Shown here one piece after another: positions 1-7,348 of a stretch of DNA of 13,771 nt. The notes below the pieces were generated by a model. It was not told where the DNA came from and searched no databases. It saw only the letters and a program-made list of their open reading frames with translations. Source of the DNA: CAZLBV01 sp964557845. GTDB lineage: Bacteria; Acidobacteriota; Aminicenantia; Aminicenantales; Aminicenantaceae. The position numbers and the translations under genes are program-made. The stretch spans positions 1 through 13,771 of the forward strand of contig CAZLBV010000301.1 of the NCBI GenBank assembly GCA_964557845.1, given 5' to 3'. Positions within the stretch are counted from its first letter, which is position 1. Every line of letters starts with the position of its first letter.

Positions 1-932
1 TTGTATTCGCCGGCGGCACCTGTGATACCTTTTCTGTTTTTAGCCGGGAGAATAAAAAAAATGCTCAGGATCCGGACCGTCAGTTTTTCATCGATGCCAA
101 GGGGCCGGATTTTGTAAGCCGGCTGCGTGGATACATCAATGTGAGAGGGCCTGATCCTATAGATGATAACGACAGGCACTATATGATCCGCCGGGCTATT
201 ATCATCCGTTTTTTATTGAAGAAAAAAGCCTCCCATATCTTTAATCCTAAGGGGGAATGCAGTATCGATCCAGGTATACTTCGGGCACTGATAAAGATCC
301 CATCCTATAAGCATGGCATCCGATCCATCGAAGCTATCCTTGAGATGAGCATGCTGTCTAACCGAAGCAGTTTTGAACAGGCGGCGCTACCATCAGCCGA
401 GCAGCTGCAGCTTCATGTGGATTCAGAACAATTCTTAAGTTTAGTGAGCCGGGATGTGATTCTGGGCGGTTCCCGGGAAGAACTGGCCCGGGCCATCCAT
501 GAAGAGTTCTTAGCCAATCAAAGAGGGAAAAAAGTCGAAAAAGGCATTGAAAAAGCATCCCTTGTGCCTTGGGGCCAGCTTTCAGAAGAATACAAGAATA
601 CAAATCGCCAACAGGCTGAGGATATACCCCGCAAGCTCCACGCTATAAACTGTGATTTCATTCCTGTAAAAGGCAGAGATCCAAAACTGATCACATTGAC
701 TAAAAAAGAGATGGATACCTTGGCTAAAATAGAACATGAACGCTGGGTGCAGCAGAAATTTTTGCAGGGATGGAGTTATGGAAAGGAAAAAAATGAAAAA
801 ATGAAGACCCATCCGGATCTCGTGGCCTGGGAAAAACTAACTGATGAAGAAAAACAAAAGGATTTCGATGCAGTTGCGGTTATTCCAAAGTACCTGGCCA
901 AAAAAGGCTTCGAGATCTACAGACTGAAATGA
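1..932 (+). CDS. Tandem RyR-domain protein, 5' end cut by the window edge
   Basis: The frame is open from base 3 to the TGA at 930-932 (309 residues), so the gene begins outside the window. The GTG at 141 is inside the frame and is not needed as a start. The extreme C-terminus (fragment residues about 233-308) is a clear RyR domain: an IEHERW motif, a GWxYG turn, THPDLVAWEKL, then an acidic helix ending in DAVAVIPKYL. A second, more diverged RyR copy precedes it (about 159-221), with AIHEEFL, VPWGQLSEEYKNTNR and IPRKL at matching places. The N-terminal fragment begins VFAGGTCDTFSVFSRE and continues KGPDFVSRLRGYINV; I associate this with the end of a P-loop ATPase module in bacterial RyR proteins, but the P-loop itself would lie outside. 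RyR domains in bacteria have been proposed to sense nucleotide-derived ligands. It converges on the STAND NTPase gene with an 81-base gap. RyR call firm; ATPase part inferred. Confidence 0.85.
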   Translation, partial: VFAGGTCDTFSVFSRENKKNAQDPDRQFFIDAKGPDFVSRLRGYINVRGPDPIDDNDRHYMIRRAIIIRFLLKKKASHIFNPKGECSIDPGILRALIKIPSYKHGIRSIEAILEMSMLSNRSSFEQAALPSAEQLQLHVDSEQFLSLVSRDVILGGSREELARAIHEEFLANQRGKKVEKGIEKASLVPWGQLSEEYKNTNRQQAEDIPRKLHAINCDFIPVKGRDPKLITLTKKEMDTLAKIEHERWVQQKFLQGWSYGKEKNEKMKTHPDLVAWEKLTDEEKQKDFDAVAVIPKYLAKKGFEIYRLK

Positions 933-951
933 ACCGTCTGTTCCAGGATTG

Positions 952-970
952 ACCGGTTGTCGAAGCCGGT
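952..970. terminator. Hairpin between convergent genes, possible weak terminator
   Basis: The arms ACCGGTT (952-958) and AA-G-CCGGT (963-970) pair with one bulged G around a GTCG loop. It sits 20 bases after the RyR gene's stop and before the STAND gene's stop at 1014. On the + strand a T-rich stretch follows only about 20 bases later; on the - strand there is no U-run. It may help separate the two converging transcripts, but it is not a textbook intrinsic terminator. Confidence 0.35.
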
Positions 971-1013
971 TGATTGAGCCCGCTCTGAATTTTTATTCTA
1001 GGAGGCGGCTGGA

Positions 1014-4000
1014 TCAGCTCGATGAGGCTCTCTCTGTTATTGCTTTTTTTATTACAAGCAAAAGCTGGTTTGTTCGTTCGATCATTTGCGTATTGTTGAG
1101 CCGGGTGAAGATTAGCTGGGCTTCCTCAAGCAGAGGCAGGGCTTGCTCGGGCTCATTCAGTCTTTGCAGGGTGAGGGCCTGGTTGAAGAGGGAGATGCTC
1201 AGAAAATTATCATCTTTTAGATCCCGGCATATCTGTTCTTGCTCCTTGAAAAAGGATAAGGCTGCAGCAGGATTGTTCTGATCAAAATGAACTCTTCCCT
1301 GGTTGCCTATGGCCCATTGGACCTTGATCATATCGTTGATCTCGCGGCATATTTTTTCCTGTTCCTCCCATAATGCTGCCGACTTATCATACTGTTTGGC
1401 TGCGTAAAATAGACTGGCCTGTTTATCCAGGGAGAACTGCAGGCCAAAGGGGATTTGCTGCTGGCGGCAAAGCCTTTCCTGTTTCTGGTACATTTTTATG
1501 GCTTCGGGAAAGTTCTTTTTGGCTTCCCAAACCAGACCTAGGTTTCCCATTACTACTTGCATGTTATTGGGATCGTTAAGATCCCGGAGCACATTTTCCT
1601 GAGCACTCCATAATTGATAAGCGGCTTCGATATTTCCGCTGTTGAAGTTGATCAAGCCCTGTCTGCCCAAGGCGAACTGCAAGCCGGCTTGATCTGAGAG
1701 CTTGCGGCAGATCTCCTCCAGTTTGTGATATAAGTCAAGCGCTTCCAGCCAGTTCCGGCGGGAAAATTCGATTTCTGCCTGTTTTTCCAGAGAGAACCTT
1801 AATCCAGGCTGGTTGGCGATTTTCCGGCATATCCTTTCCTGTTCCTGAAATAATTTAAGGGCATCATCCGGAGAGCTGCGGGCCAGCATGACCAATCCCT
1901 GGTTGCGGACAGCCTCCTGCAGGCTGTTTTCATTTTCCAGTTCCCGACAAATTTCTTCCTGCTGCTGGAAGAGGTGAAGGGCCTTGTCCAGTTCATTCTT
2001 GTACAGGAAAGAAATTCCCTGTTCTCCATAGACCATGGACAATTTGGATCTGTTATCCGTTTCCAGACAAAGCTTTTCCGCCTCCTGTAAAAGAACAAAG
2101 GCAACATCCAGGTCCCCTTGCTTTTTCAAGATCGAGTTTTGAATGACCAAGGAACTGATCAGGTTGGATTTGTCCCCCCGCTTGCGGCAGAGCTCTTCTT
2201 GCAGCTTGGATGTTTCCATGGCCCCTTCCAGATCTCCCTTATCATAGAGCTGCATGGCCTGTAATCCCAGGTCGCTGTGTTCGCTCATCTCTTGCAGAAA
2301 GGAACTGATAAAACTGTGCTTGCTGCTTCCCAATGACTCGACTGTACTGGTCCCGTCCTTATCCTTTTTGATGAAGATACCTGGATCAGGATCGTACTGA
2401 TTCCTGAATAGGGGATCAGGCTGCTTTATCAGATCTTTGACGAATTCTGCCCCCAGCCTGCGCAGTTCCGGATCGTTCACTAAAGCGTTGATAAAATCAT
2501 AGAGAAGGGGATCCTTGTGAGGATTTTCCAAGACATCTTCATAGGTGGCCTTGATCCGAAAGCTGGATTGATTTTCCATGACCAGCCAATATCCCATGAT
2601 TTCCTTGAAAAGGACATGAGATCGGATCTCTGACCTGATGAAGTCAAGATCTGCAAAAATAGCATGGATCTGTTTCCAATCTTGAAGATTGAACAGGTGC
2701 CATAACAGCTCTGACATATCGGCTGCTGTCATTTGCTGTTTGGTGAAACATCCGGCCAGCAGTTCGTGATAGTATTTCACCTTTCCGGAATTTTTGATAT
2801 ACCGTTCCCAGACGGCATTTTCCAGGAATTTATCGCCTATGAACAAGCGGCCATGCCGGGCTTTCAAGATGCTTCCGGATGCCACTATCAGGCCAGGCCA
2901 GTTAAACAAGGTGTCGGTTTTATCTAATTTCAAAGAGTATTGAAGATCCTCCTCAGTCAGGCCGTGCCGGGAATGATAGATCAAGCTCATGAAATCCTTG
3001 ACGATCTCGGGACGGCGGGTGCAGAAATCATGCTCGAAACGCTCGAGTACCGTATGGTAAAGGTCCAGCAGGTGATGGCTGTTCAGCAAGTTGGATATAT
3101 GTTCGTCCAGTTTCTCAAAATAACCGAAGACACGGAGTTCATTGAGTACGATCGTCAAAAACAAAGGCAGGGCTGTTTGCGGGGCCGATGCCAGTGCCGT
3201 GAGATAGCGCGGTTCCAGTTTTTTACCATAGATTTTAAAATGGGTGGAAATGATCTGTTCCCGTTCCTGCTTGGATAAAAGCGGCAGGTGAATGATATTG
3301 GGTAAAACACTTCTCAGGTATTCCGGGGCATTTTCCGGTTTGGCTGTAAAGATGAGGCGAACATTCTTGGGGAGTGCCTTTGGGATCCAGCTGAAATTCT
3401 GCTTTTGATCTTGATAACCCAGCTGGTCCACATCGTCTATGAGTAAAAGAACATTACCTTTTTCAGATGCTTCATCGAGCCAGCTGGGAAACAGGGAACT
3501 GGCTTGTTCATCGGTCTTCGGAAGCTCTCTGTTAAGGCCGAAATGCCTCTTTAGTTCCCCTGTAATACGGTAGATCAAACCGGCAATGGAGTTTTGCTCA
3601 AGGATGCCTATGAAATGAAGCAGGATAAAATCATCTTGACAGGTTTCCTTTAGATGACGGTAGTAATTGCTCATCAGGGCTGTCTTGCCGCTGCCGGTCT
3701 CACCCAGTACCATAAGCGGCGGGCCGCCTCTCTCTATATAATCATCCAGTTTCTGAACCAAACCCTCCCGCATGATGTGGATCGTCTCGAAAGGCAGGGC
3801 GTGAACCTGATGGGACTGAGATTCCTGAGCAAAAGGATCCGTCAATTTCTGTTCAGGAAAATCATGGCTCAAAGCAGATTCAAGGATCTCATAGGCTTGG
3901 AGAGCCAGATCATCAGCATTTTCATATTCCAAAAACTCGCAGTTGGAATTATAGATGCGTTCCTTTAGGGCTTGAAGCTTTGCTTTTTCCTCAGGCCCTT

Positions 4001-4511
4001 CATCGTTCTGATCTTGACTCAAGCTGTTTGATGCTTCTCTGGAATCAAGCGGCTCCCGTATGAAGAAAAAGGCCCGGTCCTGGTTCGCGGGATCGTTGAG
4101 AACACCATGGATGATCTCCAGTTCGGTCAGACTGCGGTCCCGGTATTTTCCCAGCCAGGGATATGCATCCATTAATTCTGGTGGAATTTGATCCGGAATC
4201 CAGCCATAACGGTCTCCCAGCAGTCCGATGAAGTACGGCTGGCACTGATCGATTTCCTCAAGACAGATGGAAAGAACAGCTCCGTTTTCCGCCTGCTCTC
4301 TGGTGACTCCCCAGCGAAGATCGATGGGGATGAGTTCCACACCACTCCACTTGAATTGCTGCTGCAAGCGGGGGAATACTTTCCTGATCAAAACATCCCT
4401 CTCTTCCTGCATATCTCTAAAAGTAGAAGAAATAAAGAAACGAAGTACCCGCTTTTTGTCTTGGTTCAGGTCAGTTTTTTGTTTTTGTTTAGTTCCTTTC
4501 TTATTAAACAT
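1014..4511 (-). CDS. DUF4062-STAND NTPase-TPR protein (1165 aa)
   Basis: Probably a cytoplasmic signal-transducing NTPase switch. Residues about 22-105 are a DUF4062 domain: FISSTFRDMQEERD, then DLRWGVT (64-70), CLEEID and FIGLLGDRYGW. The same motif set occurs in animal TEP1-type proteins. After a low-complexity acidic linker (about 155-175) comes the P-loop module: Walker A GETGSGKT (270-277), Walker B LLLIDDVD (355-362) and RLIFTAKP (385-392), followed by a helical region. Residues 751-1150 are ten TPR-like repeats of exactly 40 residues. No signal peptide or membrane segment is visible. The ATG at 4511 comes 10 residues after nothing else usable in frame and just ahead of DUF4062, with a modest GCAGG 8 bases upstream. 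It has its own likely promoter 95 bases below the SDR gene and converges on the RyR gene. STAND proteins of this layout bind ATP and oligomerise on ligand sensing by the repeats; the ligand and output here are unknown. Confidence 0.88.
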   Translation of the reverse strand: MFNKKGTKQKQKTDLNQDKKRVLRFFISSTFRDMQEERDVLIRKVFPRLQQQFKWSGVELIPIDLRWGVTREQAENGAVLSICLEEIDQCQPYFIGLLGDRYGWIPDQIPPELMDAYPWLGKYRDRSLTELEIIHGVLNDPANQDRAFFFIREPLDSREASNSLSQDQNDEGPEEKAKLQALKERIYNSNCEFLEYENADDLALQAYEILESALSHDFPEQKLTDPFAQESQSHQVHALPFETIHIMREGLVQKLDDYIERGGPPLMVLGETGSGKTALMSNYYRHLKETCQDDFILLHFIGILEQNSIAGLIYRITGELKRHFGLNRELPKTDEQASSLFPSWLDEASEKGNVLLLIDDVDQLGYQDQKQNFSWIPKALPKNVRLIFTAKPENAPEYLRSVLPNIIHLPLLSKQEREQIISTHFKIYGKKLEPRYLTALASAPQTALPLFLTIVLNELRVFGYFEKLDEHISNLLNSHHLLDLYHTVLERFEHDFCTRRPEIVKDFMSLIYHSRHGLTEEDLQYSLKLDKTDTLFNWPGLIVASGSILKARHGRLFIGDKFLENAVWERYIKNSGKVKYYHELLAGCFTKQQMTAADMSELLWHLFNLQDWKQIHAIFADLDFIRSEIRSHVLFKEIMGYWLVMENQSSFRIKATYEDVLENPHKDPLLYDFINALVNDPELRRLGAEFVKDLIKQPDPLFRNQYDPDPGIFIKKDKDGTSTVESLGSSKHSFISSFLQEMSEHSDLGLQAMQLYDKGDLEGAMETSKLQEELCRKRGDKSNLISSLVIQNSILKKQGDLDVAFVLLQEAEKLCLETDNRSKLSMVYGEQGISFLYKNELDKALHLFQQQEEICRELENENSLQEAVRNQGLVMLARSSPDDALKLFQEQERICRKIANQPGLRFSLEKQAEIEFSRRNWLEALDLYHKLEEICRKLSDQAGLQFALGRQGLINFNSGNIEAAYQLWSAQENVLRDLNDPNNMQVVMGNLGLVWEAKKNFPEAIKMYQKQERLCRQQQIPFGLQFSLDKQASLFYAAKQYDKSAALWEEQEKICREINDMIKVQWAIGNQGRVHFDQNNPAAALSFFKEQEQICRDLKDDNFLSISLFNQALTLQRLNEPEQALPLLEEAQLIFTRLNNTQMIERTNQLLLVIKKAITERASSS
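1062..2261 (-). repeat. Ten in-frame 120-base repeats coding 40-residue TPR units
   Basis: Taking units from residue 751 to 1150, each unit is exactly 40 residues. The signature is A-x-x-L-F-x-x-QE-x-[IL]-C-R, with a Q/NQG-like turn about 15 residues later. The marked position falls at residues 775, 815, 855, 895, 935, 975, 1015, 1055, 1095 and 1135. It is Cys in all except 975 (Leu) and 1135 (Phe). At DNA level the copies have diverged, so this is an old or selected array, not a fresh duplication. Confidence 0.85.
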
Positions 4512-4531
4512 CCTTTTTACCTGCTTTGGAA

Positions 4532-4560
4532 ATTATATGAGGCCAAACCGGTCTATTTAA
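4532..4560 (-). promoter_or_regulatory. Likely sigma70-type promoter of the STAND NTPase gene
   Basis: On the - strand a perfect TATAAT (4532-4537) lies 20 bases above the ATG at 4511. A weak -35, TTAAAT (4555-4560), stands 17 bases further up. Transcription would start near 4525, leaving a leader of about 14 bases that just contains the GCAGG ribosome site. This suggests the gene can be expressed apart from the operon upstream. The -35 match is poor, so an activator may be involved. Confidence 0.45.
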
Positions 4561-4576
4561 GAGTCTATGTTTGCTT

Positions 4577-4590
4577 TTGCCTGAAGGCAA
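4577..4590. other. Small perfect hairpin between SDR and STAND genes
   Basis: TTGCC and GGCAA pair around a TGAA loop, 17 bases beyond the SDR stop at 4607. On the - strand, the direction of transcription, it is followed by A-rich rather than U-rich sequence, so it is a processing or pausing stem at most. Confidence 0.3.
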
Positions 4591-4606
4591 GTTATTTTTG
4601 CTTTCC

Positions 4607-5596
4607 TTACTCTTCGAAGCTGCAGTCAGAAGTCCGGCTGAAATGAGATCTAAATCCTTTTTCCAGAGAAAAAGAAGGGGTAAATCCAAAATCCCGTTCA
4701 GCTTTTTTTGAGGAGAACAGCCAAGAAGTATTAACCATGGAGTTCCAAATTTTCCGTCCGAAATATACATTTATAAGTTTGGTTTTTCTAAGCATATCCA
4801 CTAGGAAGGCTGCTGCGTAGATCAGATCTTCATGCAAAGGGAGATATATCTTATTGCCTAGAACCTGGTCTTTTATCCGGAATAAGACCTCGCGCCATGA
4901 ATATAAATTCCCATCGGTTAGATAATAGATCTCATGGGCGGTTTTTTCTGAGAAGGCGGCCTGAAGCATACCGGTTACCAGATCTTTAACATAGATCAGA
5001 GTGGTATTTTTCTCGCGCTTTTTCAGTACTGGAAAGATCCTCTTTTGCAGCAGCTTGATCAACAGTTCTGTTTCCTGCTGCCGGGGCCCGTACACATTGG
5101 GCGGGCGGATAATCGTGCAGGGGATCTGGTTCCAGACTTCCCGCACAGCCTCTTCTCCTTTTAATTTGCTTCTTCCGTATTCAGAAGTGGGCTTTGAAGG
5201 GTTGGATTCATCCAGGATCTTTCCCTCAGGAGAAGGACCGGCGGCTGCGATCGAAGATATATAAAGGAAACGTTTGATATGAGGATCGGCCTTAAGACAG
5301 GCCTGGCACAAATTACGGGTAAACTGAAAATTGGCGTGATCATATACTGCTTTTGGCGCTGCCCGGATCCGGGCAGCTGAATGAAAGACATAGTCCATGC
5401 CAATCACAGTTTTTTCCAGGGCGGAAACATCATTGATCTCCACCTGTTTTAAGGTGACTGGAAATTTGCTCAGAGAAGAAGTCCGGCTCTCTTTTCTGAT
5501 AAGGCAAAATACCTCCCACTTCCTGTAGACAAATTCTTCGATCAGGTGGCTCCCGATAAAACCGGTGGCCCCTGTAACCAAAACTTTAGGCGGCAT
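4607..5596 (-). CDS. Extended SDR: NAD-dependent epimerase/dehydratase
   Basis: A 329-residue Rossmann-fold oxidoreductase of the extended short-chain dehydrogenase type, of the usual family length. The nucleotide-binding TGATGFIG lies at residues 8-15, just after the start. YISS (112-115) supplies the catalytic Ser and YGRSK (140-144) the Tyr/Lys pair. RPPNVYGPR (164-172) and the C-terminal GFTPSFSLEKG are typical of sugar-nucleotide or steroid/isoprenoid-type epimerases. AAGGAG ends 3 bases before the ATG, and the start overlaps the end of the VTT gene by 11 bases, so the two are translationally linked. It is the last gene of the radical SAM-VTT-SDR operon. The substrate cannot be read from sequence. 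A role on a nucleotide sugar or an oxidised lipid is plausible from the context; the hydrophobic stretch near 258-268 could lie on a membrane. Confidence 0.85.
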   Translation of the reverse strand: MPPKVLVTGATGFIGSHLIEEFVYRKWEVFCLIRKESRTSSLSKFPVTLKQVEINDVSALEKTVIGMDYVFHSAARIRAAPKAVYDHANFQFTRNLCQACLKADPHIKRFLYISSIAAAGPSPEGKILDESNPSKPTSEYGRSKLKGEEAVREVWNQIPCTIIRPPNVYGPRQQETELLIKLLQKRIFPVLKKREKNTTLIYVKDLVTGMLQAAFSEKTAHEIYYLTDGNLYSWREVLFRIKDQVLGNKIYLPLHEDLIYAAAFLVDMLRKTKLINVYFGRKIWNSMVNTSWLFSSKKAERDFGFTPSFSLEKGFRSHFSRTSDCSFEE

Positions 5597-6305
5597 TGAC
5601 TCCTTTTTTTCTTTTATTTTTCAGATGTTTGATCAAAGTAGGAAAATAAATGGTAGCGATCAGAGCCACGAATAGAAGGACTAAAAGGTAATCAGGAATA
5701 TTTATTTGGTGCCCGATAAAAGCAAGTATATAAAACCGGGGAGTCCGGGATAATAGGACCCCCAGCAGGTATTTCCATACCGGATATCTGCTCAAAACGA
5801 CAAGAAAGCGGATCGGATAAAAAGGGACCGGAGTGAATCCGGCTACCCAGATTGCCGTAAAAGGAGCGCGTCTGAATAGGTCCACTATTTTGGTCACTGC
5901 TTTTTTTTGCTGGAGTTTTTTAAACAGTGCAAGGTCTGAGACAAATTTGAAGACAGAATAATTGATCGCTTCTGTCATGACTGTTCCCAGAACCCCGACC
6001 AGCGCAACCGTCAGCGGGGGATAGTATTTTCCGAAATACAGCAGCATAGGTTCATGAGGAACCAGTGATATCAGAAATTCTGAAGGAAAACTGTAAAAGA
6101 ATAAGACCCAGAGGCTCTTACTCTGGCGGATAGAGGCTGAGCTCAACCACCAGATGAGCAAGGCTAGGATCAAAATGATCTCGACTACGAAAATCAATAA
6201 TTTTAAATGGGCTGAGATGCCTTTGGCTGTGGGAATTTCCTCTCCGGAAATATGATTATTAATTTTTATTTTTTTATTGGATCCGGACAGCTTTTGTGAG
6301 GGCAT
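5586..6305 (-). CDS. VTT/DedA-like (SNARE-associated) inner membrane protein
   Basis: A 239-residue multi-pass membrane protein. After a polar, basic N-terminus, hydrophobic segments lie near 34-55, 66-82, 96-116, 150-170, 176-198 and 204-224, and a basic tail follows. The family signature is recognisable: a re-entrant-type region with LVPHEP and FGKYYPPLTVALVGVLGT, then GFTPVPFYPIRFLVV and LSRTPRFYILAFIG, matching the conserved proline/arginine loop and terminal G-RFY-type motif of DedA/TVP38 proteins. Such proteins are lipid carriers or scramblases. The ATG directly abuts the TAA of the radical SAM gene with no Shine-Dalgarno visible, which implies translation by coupling. It overlaps the SDR gene by 11 bases. 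Job inferred from context: moving or gathering a lipid that its two enzyme partners act on. The family call is fairly sure; the transported molecule is unknown. Confidence 0.75.
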   Translation of the reverse strand: MPSQKLSGSNKKIKINNHISGEEIPTAKGISAHLKLLIFVVEIILILALLIWWLSSASIRQSKSLWVLFFYSFPSEFLISLVPHEPMLLYFGKYYPPLTVALVGVLGTVMTEAINYSVFKFVSDLALFKKLQQKKAVTKIVDLFRRAPFTAIWVAGFTPVPFYPIRFLVVLSRYPVWKYLLGVLLSRTPRFYILAFIGHQINIPDYLLVLLFVALIATIYFPTLIKHLKNKRKKGVNAA

Positions 6306-7271
6306 TTACAATGATCTAAAACTATCGGCCAGCAAATGGCGCAAAGGTTTTTCTGCGTTAGCCCGGATACTGGTGTAGCAGAAAGTGCATGTATTGGTTT
6401 TGGAAAATTTTTCGATCAGCTCTTCTCTGCTTTTAAAACTAGTGATTATTAAACCGCAAGGGGAAAACGTACCATCCGGATTAATGTTACAGAATCTGTA
6501 TCCTGTTTGGCAGTTGGGAATGCTTTCATTTTTAAAAAATTCGATCATAGTATTGAATACGTACCGTGATGTGTTAATGAGACCGTTTTTCCGGTTGAAT
6601 TCCAAAAGTCTTTCGATTATTTCTTTGAATTCTTCTATCTGATCCTTGGAAAGCATGTACTTTTTATCATGGGTTCGCAGATAGGTGTAGCAGCTTAAAT
6701 TCAATTTTACACCCCATTTCTGGGCAAGTTCCGCCATTTTCATTAGATCTCGATAATTATCGCTTTGAATAACGCAGCAAAGGGTTATGGCCGGTTTGGT
6801 ATGCTGCTTAAGTTCTCTGATCAGGGTGTCTATTTTACCGAAAAGACCGGGAACCCCCCGGAATACATCATGTCTTTCATCGGGGTAATCAAGAGAAAGT
6901 GAAAATGTATCTACTCCGGCTTCCATCAAACTGGCATATCTTTTTGGGGTCAGTATGGTCCCGTTCGTGGTTACGATAATATAGGGAGCTTTGTTGGGAT
7001 TTCTCAAGTGGGATACGATCTCCTCCAGGTCTTTTCTCAGTAAAGGTTCTCCTCCGGATAACTGAGCCACAAGCGGTTTTATCTGACGTACCAATTCGCC
7101 ATATTTTTCCGGAGAGGCACGGTTTTCCTTAACCGGTCCTCCCAGATGGCAGTGGGCGCAATTTGCGTTGCAGCTGTGCGTAACCTCAATGGAAATAGCA
7201 AAGGGTATCTTGCGTACATAATTGTATAATCCCCGGTATGCCAGGGAAATAGTGCGTTTGAATCCGCTCAT
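6306..7271 (-). CDS. Radical SAM protein with SPASM-like C-terminal cysteines
   Basis: A 321-residue enzyme expected to use a [4Fe-4S] cluster and S-adenosylmethionine to make a 5'-deoxyadenosyl radical. The cluster motif is CNANCAHC (C34, C38, C41), followed by SGGEP (72-76), TTNG (101-104) and SLSLDYP (124-130), all in standard places. The C-terminus has C254, C261, INPDG, C272 and then C295-x2-C298. This resembles a short SPASM/twitch domain that would hold an auxiliary cluster. It has no signal peptide. GAGGAG lies 11 bases before the ATG. First gene of the operon with VTT and SDR, and likely driven by a promoter at 7310-7338. It shows the general look of peptide- or lipid-modifying SPASM enzymes, but no precursor peptide gene is seen nearby, so a small-molecule or lipid substrate is more likely (inference). 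Confidence 0.85.
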   Translation of the reverse strand: MSGFKRTISLAYRGLYNYVRKIPFAISIEVTHSCNANCAHCHLGGPVKENRASPEKYGELVRQIKPLVAQLSGGEPLLRKDLEEIVSHLRNPNKAPYIIVTTNGTILTPKRYASLMEAGVDTFSLSLDYPDERHDVFRGVPGLFGKIDTLIRELKQHTKPAITLCCVIQSDNYRDLMKMAELAQKWGVKLNLSCYTYLRTHDKKYMLSKDQIEEFKEIIERLLEFNRKNGLINTSRYVFNTMIEFFKNESIPNCQTGYRFCNINPDGTFSPCGLIITSFKSREELIEKFSKTNTCTFCYTSIRANAEKPLRHLLADSFRSL

Positions 7272-7309
7272 TCTTCGTTTCTCTCCTCGATCAAGTAGTT
7301 AAAGTATCT

Positions 7310-7338
7310 TTTTTATCAGGTAAAATGTTTTTAATCAA
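7310..7338 (-). promoter_or_regulatory. Possible promoter of the radical SAM-VTT-SDR operon
   Basis: On the - strand TTGATT (7333-7338) and TAAAAA (7310-7315) are separated by 17 bases, about 39 bases above the radical SAM ATG. Both boxes match the sigma70 consensus at four of six positions. The location just after the PHP-gene terminator supports an independent transcription start. Confidence 0.35.
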
Positions 7339-7348
7339 GTTTTCTGTA

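Noticed and set aside
141..143. GTG as the start of the RyR gene
   Set aside because: The same frame is open to base 3 and the upstream residues carry family-like motifs (FAGGT, KGPDFVSRLRG), so the gene starts outside the window.
949..1281. 110-residue + strand ORF opposite the STAND gene's 3' end
   Set aside because: It is antisense to well-defined TPR repeats, has no family features, and its composition follows the complementary strand.
1062..2261. CRISPR-like periodic array
   Set aside because: The 120-base period codes in-frame TPR units that diverge at DNA level; there are no identical short repeats with unique spacers.
4607..7271. Hopanoid HpnA/HpnH-type enzymes
   Set aside because: An SDR and a radical SAM gene side by side recall that pathway, but the radical SAM N-terminus and its SPASM-like cysteines do not fit HpnH as I know it, and no squalene-hopene cyclase is present.
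6306..7271. RiPP-maturing radical SAM with a precursor peptide
   Set aside because: No small precursor ORF with a leader and core is visible next to the gene; the neighbours are an unrelated PHP gene and a membrane protein.
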